A model generated the notes under the pieces. The model was not told the origin of the DNA, did no database searches, and saw only the letters and a list, made by a program, of their open reading frames with translations. Made by a program: the position numbers and the translations under genes. Positions 9,393 to 16,204 of a stretch of DNA of 64,000 nt are shown here, piece by piece (within the stretch, counting starts at the first letter, position 1; every line of letters starts with the position of its first letter). The DNA is from Actinoplanes sichuanensis (lineage in GTDB: Bacteria; Actinomycetota; Actinomycetes; Mycobacteriales; Micromonosporaceae): assembly GCF_033097365.1 (NCBI RefSeq), contig NZ_AP028461.1:8804001-8868000 (forward strand), given 5' to 3'.

Positions 9393-9800
9393 CTAGTGGC
9401 TGACGGCCTCGCGCGCCGCTGGCGACAATGCCGCGCCGACGCGCTCCACCAGCAGGGCCATCTCGTAGCCGACCTGACCGACATCGCAACTGCGCGCTGC
9501 CAGGACCGCCATCGATGAACCGTCGCTGATGGACATCAGGAAAAGATAGCCGCTGTCCATTTCGATGATGGTCTGTTGCACCGCGCCGGCGTTGAACATC
9601 CGGGACGCGCCGTCCGTGAGACTGACCACGCCGGAGGTGATGGCGGCGAGCTGGTCGGCGCGATCACCTGGCAGGTCCCGGGACGAGGCCAGCAGCAGCC
9701 CGTCGGCGGAGACCGCGATCACGTGCGCGATGCCCGCGACACTGTCCGCGAAGTTGCTGAGCAGCCAGCCCATGTCGTGCATGGTGGGGGGCCTGGTCAC
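9393..9800 (-). CDS. Roadblock/LC7 domain protein (CvnB type)
   Basis: 135 residues. The segment MGWLLSNFADSVAGIAHVIA followed by VSADGLLLASS is the typical start of an actinobacterial roadblock domain, and the family core TSGVVSLTDGASRMF follows. Roadblock proteins regulate small GTPases, here presumably the CvnD-type protein. The GTG start overlaps the kinase stop as GTGA (9797-9800), which indicates translational coupling. Confidence 0.92.
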   Translation of the reverse strand: MTRPPTMHDMGWLLSNFADSVAGIAHVIAVSADGLLLASSRDLPGDRADQLAAITSGVVSLTDGASRMFNAGAVQQTIIEMDSGYLFLMSISDGSSMAVLAARSCDVGQVGYEMALLVERVGAALSPAAREAVSH

Positions 9801-12460
9801 TGTTCGTTCTCCTTAGGAGCCTGTGTTGCCGCGGCGGCGGTCTCGGCAACGCCGTCCGTCCGCCCTCGTTGCACTCCTCTGTGATACGCGGAAAGTAGCC
9901 CGCGAACCTCATCCGGACTGCGCCGCTGTTGCGCCCGCGGGGTGGCCTCCACTCCGCCGGGGACGAGTTGGGCCTGCGGGATCCGTTTGGGGAGCCCGGA
10001 CCGGGTGATACCGGCATCCTTGGGGTCGGACGCCGCCATGGCGCGATGCCAGCCCTCGTCGGCCGCGGTCCGCCAGCGCTCGTCCCCGTTGGTCGGGCGC
10101 GGTTTCGGGGCGGGCTGGGCCGGAGCGGTCGGCGGTGTCGGCGGCGGGGCGTACCCTGCGGTCGGCATGCCGTGGCTGTCGGCCTTCTCGTCCTCACCCT
10201 CGAACCAGCTGTGCTGCATCTCCATCTGAATGGACGCGGGCGGCGCCAGCGGGGGCGGGGGCTCCGGTGCCGCTTCGGCGGCGGGAACCGGATCCACAGG
10301 TTTCGGAACCCGCGTCGGCAACTTCGGGCGGTTCGGCGTCGGGTTCAAATCCAATTCGGACATGGGTACGCCCAAAGGCGCCGTCCGCACCGGAGCCGGG
10401 GCCGGCGGTGGAGCGGTACGCACCACCGGCCGTGCCTCCGGGCTGCGGGGGATCCCGATCGGCAACTGGGGCGGCGGTCCCGGCCGGGTCCAGCTGGCCG
10501 CCCGCGGTGGCAGCGGGCTCGGCGCGCCCGGCATGACGATGATGTCGGCGGGCAGCGTCACCTCGGCGACGACACCGCCCTCCGGCCCGGGTCGCAGCTC
10601 GACCCGGATGCCGTGCCGGGACGCCAGCCGGCCGATCACCGCGATACCCATCAGCCGGAACACCGAGGCGTCCACATCGGCCGGTTCGCTGAGCTTGATG
10701 TTGAGCTGTTCCATCTGCTCGGCGGAGATGCCCAGGCCGCGGTCCTCGATCCGGATCACGGCGTGCTCCCCGAGCCGCCCGGCCTGCGCCATCACCACGG
10801 TGTCCGGCGCGGAGAAGCGGGTGGCGTTGTCGAGCAGTTCGGCGATCAGCCGGACCACGTCGTTGACGGCGGCCGCGGTGATCAGTACGTCGGTGTCGAC
10901 GGTGCCGAACTCGATCCGGTGGTAGAGCTCGATCTCCGACTGGGCGGCCCGGAGCGCGTCGATCAGCAGCGCGTCCTCGCGGCGCGGGGTGCCGACCTCG
11001 GCGCCCGCCAGCACCAGCACGTTCTCGTCGTTGCGGCGCATCCGGGTGGCGAGGTGGTCGAGTTCGAAGAGGCGGGCCAGCCGCTTCGGGTCCTCCTCCA
11101 TCCGCTCGATCTGGTCGAGCTCGCCGATCATCCGGTCGACCAGCGACTGGCTACGCCGGGCCAGGCTGAGGAACATGGTGGAGAGGCTGATCCTCAGGGC
11201 GGCCTGCTCGGCGGCGACCCGGATGGCCTCCCGGTGGACCATGTTGAACGCCTCGGCCACCTCGCCGAACTCGTCACGGTCGGCGAGGTTGATCGGGTCA
11301 CGGCTCTGCGCCACGATCCGGTCGACGCCGCCCTCACCGAGGCTCTCCACGTCCTGGAGCAGGCTGACCGCCTCGGGCAGGTCCCGGCTGGCCACCGCGA
11401 GGGCGCCCTCCCGCAGACGGCGCACCGAGAGCAGCAGTGACCGGCCCAGATAGACGGCGATCGTGACGGTCGCGATCAGGACCACCAGCACCGTGATGAA
11501 CTCGACGGTGGCCAGGCGGGTGGTGGAGGTCCGCGCGTCCTCGGCGAGGGTGACGGTCTGCTCCTCCAGTTGCCGTTCCACGCCACGGAACAGCACCGTC
11601 ACGTCACCGAAGGCATCCGAGACCTCGTCCAGACCGGCTGCTCCGTCACCGGTCAGGCGGGCGCTCAGCTCGTCGGCACGGGCGATCGCCGGATCGGCGA
11701 GCACCGAGTCGACCAGGGCGACCTGGTCGCGGGTGGCCACCTCACGGAGGTCGGCGAGGGCCGAGGCGCGGGTGGCCTGCGCCGCGATCAGCGCCCGCTG
11801 CCGCTCGGCGTCGAGGCTGTCGGTGGCCCGGGCGATGTACGCCAACGCGGCCTGTTCGGTGGCGGCGCTCTCCAACTCGGTGAACGCGGCGACGGTACGC
11901 AGGCCGTCGGCGACCTCACCGCGCTCGGCGATCTGGCTCAGCAGGTTCTCGTACCCGTCGAGGCCGGCCAGGACGGCGCCGTAGCGCTGCGCCACGTCGG
12001 CCAACCCCGGCACGCTGCGCGCGTCGACCGCGGTCCGCAGGTCGGTCAGGCTGCCCAGTTGGGCCTCGATGGCGGTGAGGCGGGTCTCGACCCGTTCCGG
12101 GATCAGTACGATCGCGGCCCGGTCGGTACGGAACTCCCGCGCCTGCGAGTCGACCGCCTTGACCGCCTCACGGAAGCCGGTGACCGGCCCGTCCGGCGTG
12201 GCCAGGAACTCGACGGCGGCCATCCGCTCGTCGTGCAGCAGTCGGCTCAGGTTGGAGATGTCGGTACCCAGCTCGGCGAGTTGCGCGACCCGCTCGGCGT
12301 CACTCGCCTCCTGGCCGACCTGGAGCAGCCGCATCGACGAGACACCGGCCACCGCGAGCAGGGGGAGGACCAGCATGCCGGCGAGCCGGCTCCGAAGTCG
12401 TGGCCGCCGCTGACTCCGTAGGCCCCGTCGCGCAGCCAGGGGCGAGGATCCCGTGCTCAC
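9797..12460 (-). CDS. Conservon sensor histidine kinase-like protein with nitrate/sulfate-sensor (NIT) ectodomain
   Basis: 887 residues. A basic N-terminus (about 1-30) leads into a membrane segment (SRLAGMLVLPLLAVAGVSS). An extracytoplasmic helical NIT-type domain (about 50-310) is followed by a second membrane segment (TVEFITVLVVLIATVTIAVY) and a HAMP-like region. The HATPase_c domain (about 500-640) shows ELLDNATRFSAPDT and IEDRGLGIS. The last 240 residues are proline-rich and probably disordered. No clear phospho-acceptor His box is seen, as in other conservon kinases. The GTG at 12460 has AAGGAG five bases upstream, better than a start 12 codons earlier. Confidence 0.9.
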   Translation of the reverse strand: MSTGSSPLAARRGLRSQRRPRLRSRLAGMLVLPLLAVAGVSSMRLLQVGQEASDAERVAQLAELGTDISNLSRLLHDERMAAVEFLATPDGPVTGFREAVKAVDSQAREFRTDRAAIVLIPERVETRLTAIEAQLGSLTDLRTAVDARSVPGLADVAQRYGAVLAGLDGYENLLSQIAERGEVADGLRTVAAFTELESAATEQAALAYIARATDSLDAERQRALIAAQATRASALADLREVATRDQVALVDSVLADPAIARADELSARLTGDGAAGLDEVSDAFGDVTVLFRGVERQLEEQTVTLAEDARTSTTRLATVEFITVLVVLIATVTIAVYLGRSLLLSVRRLREGALAVASRDLPEAVSLLQDVESLGEGGVDRIVAQSRDPINLADRDEFGEVAEAFNMVHREAIRVAAEQAALRISLSTMFLSLARRSQSLVDRMIGELDQIERMEEDPKRLARLFELDHLATRMRRNDENVLVLAGAEVGTPRREDALLIDALRAAQSEIELYHRIEFGTVDTDVLITAAAVNDVVRLIAELLDNATRFSAPDTVVMAQAGRLGEHAVIRIEDRGLGISAEQMEQLNIKLSEPADVDASVFRLMGIAVIGRLASRHGIRVELRPGPEGGVVAEVTLPADIIVMPGAPSPLPPRAASWTRPGPPPQLPIGIPRSPEARPVVRTAPPPAPAPVRTAPLGVPMSELDLNPTPNRPKLPTRVPKPVDPVPAAEAAPEPPPPLAPPASIQMEMQHSWFEGEDEKADSHGMPTAGYAPPPTPPTAPAQPAPKPRPTNGDERWRTAADEGWHRAMAASDPKDAGITRSGLPKRIPQAQLVPGGVEATPRAQQRRSPDEVRGLLSAYHRGVQRGRTDGVAETAAAATQAPKENEQ

Positions 12461-13015
12461 GACATCTCCTTCACGGTCGTCCCCACTCCGCGCCACGGCG
12501 GGAGGCGGCCCCTTCCGGGCCGCGGTCCGGCCCCGTCCGATGGCCGCAGCAAGGCCCGCGCCGTTTCCGGCACGGCGGCGATTTCATCAGAACGCCAGGC
12601 CTTTTGGGAAGTCTGGATCCTCCTGTAAAAGGCTCCGCTGTCCGGGTGATAAGTGCGCGCGACTTCGCCCGGCGTCAACTCGCCCGGTGTTGACGTGCAC
12701 GAATACGTCACGCACAACCGTCCGTGAGGTCATGATCACCGGACACCATCAGGATTCCAACCACTATGTGGGAGTTCTGTCCCGCGACCTCGATGAACAC
12801 GTTGACAAGGTTTGGCGTGACATGACGGACTCGTTGTCCGTGCGCGACAGTGTCCACTCTGGACTCAACAGTTGGCAAGTCGCTCGGGAGTTGCCCGCAA
12901 GTCACCGTAAGTGACCGATTTTTGATCGATGAACGTCGATCATAGACGCACGCGACTTTAGGCTGCCTTAAGAAGACGACCCCGGACTGGCGCATCATGT
13001 GGAACATTCCGTAAC
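12461..13015. other. Divergent intergenic region with inverted repeats
   Basis: 555 bases without a convincing gene between the conservon and the membrane-protein gene. It holds two perfect inverted repeats, GTCAC-cgtaa-GTGAC (12901-12915) and TGATCGA-tgaacg-TCGATCA (12923-12942). An imperfect GACGT/ACGTC pair lies near 12690-12710. These are plausible operators or promoter elements for either flanking transcript. Confidence 0.45.
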
Positions 13016-14677
13016 GTGCCCACCATGGCATTTCGGAGCTGGCTGAAGCTGCTGGCCGCCACCACCATGGCGGCCGCGGTTGTCGGGGCCGGTCAACTCG
13101 GCATCGCCTACGGGCTGGGCATGGTGCGGCTCGACCAGACTTTGGAACTCACTCAGCGTGACCAATGGACAGCGCAACTGGCCTGGGTCGCATGGATCAC
13201 CATGACCGCCGCCGCCATCGGTGCCGTGGTCGCGACCGGCCTGCGTCCCCGCTGGTCAGCGCGCCCGGTCAGCGCCGGCGGCGCACTCGGGATGGGCCTG
13301 GCGGCGGGTCTCGGCGCCCTCGCGGTACTACCGCTGACCATGCAACCGGCCCGCGCCGCCCAGATCGCCGGCGTGCAGCCGGTCCTGGTCATCGGCATCT
13401 GCGCCGGCCTGGGCGCGGCCACCGGCATCTTCGCCGGTTACGCCGCGGCGGCCCGCGCCGTCGCCCGCTGGAGCGTCGCCACCCTGACCGTCGCCGTCTG
13501 GTCCGTCGCCCTGATCTCGCTCGCGCCGTCCCTGCTGCCCGGCCGCACCCAGGACGCCGCCCGTCTCGGCGTCCTCGAAGGCGACCTGATCCCCGGCGCG
13601 GTCGTCGAGCACACCCAGTTCGCCACCATGCCGGTCATCGCGCTGCTGGCCGGGCTGATCGTCGGATGGGTCGCCCGCGGCCGAAAGATGCCGACGATCA
13701 CCGTGGCCCTCAGTGGACTCGCCGGTCCGGCACTGCTGACCGTGGCTTATCTGATCGCCGGCCCCGCCGCGGCCGGCGGCTTCCGCCTCGACCCCTACTG
13801 GGGTGCGATGACCGCGGCCGGCGCCGGCGTGCTCGGCTCGGTGCTGGCCGCCATCATCCGCAGCACACCTGAGCCGGCCCGGGCCCCTGAGCCGGAGACC
13901 CCGGTCGCCGACACACCCACCGACGCCAAGCCCGAGCCGGGACCCGTCACCGCCTCCGGTCGGGCCACGCTGCCCCGCCGGGACGTACCCGTGCAGTCCG
14001 CCATCGCGCAGGCCGCGGCGGTCGCGGCCCGCCGCCCGGAAAACGAGCTGCGTCCTTCGGACACCGGCGTCCTCCCAGTGGCGGTCGCCGAGCGCCCACA
14101 CCCGCTGCAGGACCTGAGCAGCTCGGCCCCGTCCGGGTTCGCCGCGTACCCCCCGGCGCCCCTACCGGGCGGCGCCACGCCGGCCACCGCCTACCCTCCG
14201 ACTCCTTCCGCGGGCGGCGTCGCACCGGCCGTCACCCATCCCCCGGCACCCCTGCCCGGCGGTGTCGCGCCGGCCACCGTCTATCCCCCCGGCTCCTACA
14301 GCCAGGCTTCCGCGGAGCCACGTTTCTCCGGGCAACAGCAGCAGGCGCCCGCCAAGGCCTCAGGCGGTCTGCGACGCGGATGGCGTACGCGTAAACAGCC
14401 CCCCGAGCCACAGCCCGCCTCGCCGTCGCCGGCACTGACCGGCGACACCGGATCATTCAACGGTTTCGCCGCCACCCAGCCCGGCCCACGCACCGGAATC
14501 GACACCGCCGAACACCCGCGGGTCGCACAGCGGGCCCCGCTGACCCCGGAGCCGACGCCGATCAGCGCCCCACTGCCCCAGCCGACGCCGATCGCGCCAC
14601 CGCCCACCGCGCCCAGCGCGCAGGGCCGCAAGGAAGACGAGTACGTCAACTGGGTCAACGGCCTCGGCGGAGCCTGA
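13016..14677 (+). CDS. Multi-pass membrane protein of unknown function with proline-rich cytoplasmic tail
   Basis: 553 residues, GTG start at 13016 (an ATG three codons later is equally possible). The first 285 residues hold about seven to eight hydrophobic segments, for example LAATTMAAAVVGAGQLGIAY and GLAGPALLTVAYLIAGPAAAG. The remaining 265 residues are rich in Pro and Ala, low in complexity and contain tandem repeats. It ends EDEYVNWVNGLGGA, where the acidic and aromatic end looks conserved-type. I do not recognise a family. It stands alone between the conservon promoter region and a strong terminator. Confidence 0.75.
   Translation: MPTMAFRSWLKLLAATTMAAAVVGAGQLGIAYGLGMVRLDQTLELTQRDQWTAQLAWVAWITMTAAAIGAVVATGLRPRWSARPVSAGGALGMGLAAGLGALAVLPLTMQPARAAQIAGVQPVLVIGICAGLGAATGIFAGYAAAARAVARWSVATLTVAVWSVALISLAPSLLPGRTQDAARLGVLEGDLIPGAVVEHTQFATMPVIALLAGLIVGWVARGRKMPTITVALSGLAGPALLTVAYLIAGPAAAGGFRLDPYWGAMTAAGAGVLGSVLAAIIRSTPEPARAPEPETPVADTPTDAKPEPGPVTASGRATLPRRDVPVQSAIAQAAAVAARRPENELRPSDTGVLPVAVAERPHPLQDLSSSAPSGFAAYPPAPLPGGATPATAYPPTPSAGGVAPAVTHPPAPLPGGVAPATVYPPGSYSQASAEPRFSGQQQQAPAKASGGLRRGWRTRKQPPEPQPASPSPALTGDTGSFNGFAATQPGPRTGIDTAEHPRVAQRAPLTPEPTPISAPLPQPTPIAPPPTAPSAQGRKEDEYVNWVNGLGGA
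14147..14295 (+). repeat. Tandem repeat of about 45 bases coding for YPPAPLPGG units
   Basis: Three to four degenerate copies of a unit reading YPPAPLPGGxxPA (first copy YPPAPLPGGATPAT, then YPPTPSAGGVAPAV, HPPAPLPGGVAPAT, YPPGS). They lie in frame inside the tail of the membrane protein. Copy number may vary between strains. Confidence 0.7.
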
Positions 14678-14688
14678 CCAGAAACGTC

Positions 14689-14722
14689 GAAGGCCCGGAC
14701 ACGATCACGTGTCCGGGCCTTC
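14689..14722 (+). terminator. Strong hairpin terminator
   Basis: A 15-bp perfect stem, GAAGGCCCGGACACG / CGTGTCCGGGCCTTC, with loop ATCA, begins 11 bases after the membrane-protein stop. Confidence 0.85.
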
Positions 14723-14951
14723 GTCATCACCTGCCGCCGCCCACCGCGTCACATCGACGTTGCCGCCGCCCTCTCCCCCGGTTGCATCGTCGTGAACTCC
14801 TGGCCAGAGCCCTGCCGCCGGAGTTTCGCCGCCGTAAAACATCGGCAAACGCCGATGGAATGATGGGATCGGGAGGTACCGCGAAGCACTCAAAGAAGTG
14901 ACGATTGTCGATGTCCGGGTTCATCCCCCACCGAACATCGGGAGTCCGAAC

Positions 14952-15371
14952 ATGATCACCCGCATCGGCCGGTTCTTCTCCGGCCTGGCCCTGGTCCTGG
15001 CCCTCTCCGGGACCGCCCTCATCGCCCCCGCGGTCGTGTCACCGACGTCGACCGACGCGGCTCAGGCGGCCGTCTACAGCACCTGCACGATCAGTCGCTG
15101 TTCGGCCGCGCGTACCGCTTTCACCGGCTGGCAGTCCCTCGGCTGGCCCACGTCGGCCGGCTGGTACTCCTGGCCCTACGGCAACTACAACTACACCGGC
15201 GGCCAGTTCTACAACCGCGAGGGCCAGCTCCCCACCGCCACATACAGCGAATACGACGTCTACTCCCGCGCCCGAGGCGCTTCCCGCGACGCCTACCGCA
15301 TCGTGGTCAACCGCAGCACCCGGGTCGCCTACTTCACCCCCGACCACTACGTGACCTTCTACAAGCTTTAA
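14952..15371 (+). CDS. Secreted guanyl-specific ribonuclease, Sa/T1/N1 family
   Basis: 139 residues. A Sec signal peptide (ITRIGRFF, a hydrophobic core, then a likely cut near DAAQA, about residue 39) precedes a mature domain of about 100 residues. It matches RNase Sa in order: FYNREGQLP, YSEYDV (catalytic Glu100), DAYRIV (Arg116) and FTPDHYVTF (catalytic His132). The cleaved substrate would be extracellular RNA, 3' of guanine. The ATG at 14952 gives a proper signal peptide; a GTG 18 codons earlier does not. No barstar-like inhibitor gene is adjacent. The two Cys (45 and 50) are close together, unlike the terminal disulfide of RNase Sa. Confidence 0.85.
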   Translation: MITRIGRFFSGLALVLALSGTALIAPAVVSPTSTDAAQAAVYSTCTISRCSAARTAFTGWQSLGWPTSAGWYSWPYGNYNYTGGQFYNREGQLPTATYSEYDVYSRARGASRDAYRIVVNRSTRVAYFTPDHYVTFYKL

Positions 15372-15388
15372 ACCCTCTTCTTCTGTAC

Positions 15389-15420
15389 GCGCGGCGGCCG
15401 TCCCCCGACGACCGCCGCGC
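15389..15420 (+). terminator. Hairpin terminator after the RNase gene
   Basis: GCGCGGCGG-C-CGTC, loop CCCC, GACG-A-CCGCCGCGC: 13 pairs with one mismatch, followed by a T-rich stretch (TTGCGTTTGT). Confidence 0.75.
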
Positions 15421-15597
15421 TTGCGTTTGTGGCTGTTACCGCATGGCTGCCCGTTCCCCGCAACCAACCGGCAACCGCATAACACCGCCGCTGATCTAAG
15501 GCAGCGAAATCCTGAAAGTCCCGCGAAAAACCGTCCCCCGAACCATCAGCAGGCCCCCTCCCCGACCGAAACAACTGGCGCAAGCAACGAGCACCCG

Positions 15598-15677
15598 CTC
15601 GGCCGACAAACGCAAACCCGTCGCAAGCCGGGGACGCAAAGCCACAGGGCCCACGAGGCCGGCTGGGCTACCGACCA
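15598..15677 (+). promoter_or_regulatory. Cyclic-di-GMP-I (GEMM) riboswitch
   Basis: The aptamer core is nearly letter-perfect: GCAAACC, a short stem closed by a GCAA tetraloop, then GGGACGCAAAGCC, a GGGCC-cacga-GGCC stem, and GGCTGGGCTACCGA on the 3' side. The GCAAACC-to-GGGACGCAAAGCC spacing equals that of the well-studied Vibrio Vc2 aptamer. The Shine-Dalgarno AAGGGGAG begins right after the 3' element, 16 bases before the ATG at 15693, which suggests control of translation initiation. On or off behaviour cannot be read from the sequence. Confidence 0.92.
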
Positions 15678-15692
15678 AGGGGAGACACACAT

Positions 15693-16103
15693 ATGCGCAA
15701 CATGATCCAGCTGCTGGGCGGCGTCGCCGTCGCCGGCGCCGTCGCCGCCGGTTCCACCGCCTTCACCGCTTCAGGCCTTAGTGGGGCGCCTGCGTCCACC
15801 TTCGTCGGCGGAAAGGCTTCGCTCGGCGTCAAGGGTGCGGTCATGTCCTCCTTTGCATTTGACTTCGACGGCTCCGACCCGAACAAGATCACCGGCCTGC
15901 ACTTCAACCTCATGGACGACGCCGGCGCTGCCCTGTCAACGAGCCCGCAGCCCACGGTCGTGGTCACGGTCACGGGTGATGTAACCAACGCCACCGATGC
16001 CACGCCCACTTGCGTTCGCACCACCAACACGTGGCAGTGCAATGCCGATGGCAGCAGCGCCTACTTCACGGCGCTTACCAACGTCGCCGTTCAGGTTTCA
16101 TGA
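15693..16103 (+). CDS. Small secreted protein with SipW-type signal peptide, under c-di-GMP riboswitch control
   Basis: 136 residues. The N-terminus (MRNMIQLLGG then VAVAGAVAAGSTAFTASG) has the GGxAVAGxxxAGxxAFTA look of signal peptides processed by SipW/archaeal-type signal peptidases. The mature part (about 105 residues) is rich in Thr, Val, Ser and Ala with alternating hydrophobic residues, consistent with a beta-sandwich, and has two Cys (107 and 116) that may bond. TasA and camelysin, the known SipW substrates, are of this general kind, but I cannot show homology. The SD AAGGGGAG lies next to the riboswitch. The next gene is an S26B signal peptidase, so this is its likely substrate. Confidence 0.8.
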   Translation: MRNMIQLLGGVAVAGAVAAGSTAFTASGLSGAPASTFVGGKASLGVKGAVMSSFAFDFDGSDPNKITGLHFNLMDDAGAALSTSPQPTVVVTVTGDVTNATDATPTCVRTTNTWQCNADGSSAYFTALTNVAVQVS

Positions 16104-16126
16104 GAGGCTGAATAACGAGCCTCGGT

Positions 16127-16155
16127 TCGGGTGGGTCTCGTCGAGACCCACCCGA
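16127..16155 (+). terminator. Intercistronic hairpin between secreted protein and signal peptidase genes
   Basis: TCGGGTGGGTCTCG, one base, CGAGACCCACCCGA: a perfect 14-base inverted repeat (11 pairs once a loop is allowed), without a T tract. It may terminate part of the transcripts and keep peptidase levels below substrate levels, or protect the upstream mRNA. Confidence 0.55.
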
Positions 16156-16204
16156 CTCATCGTTTGACGGAGTCAACATTCGCCCGTCGATTCGTCGTCT
16201 AGTC

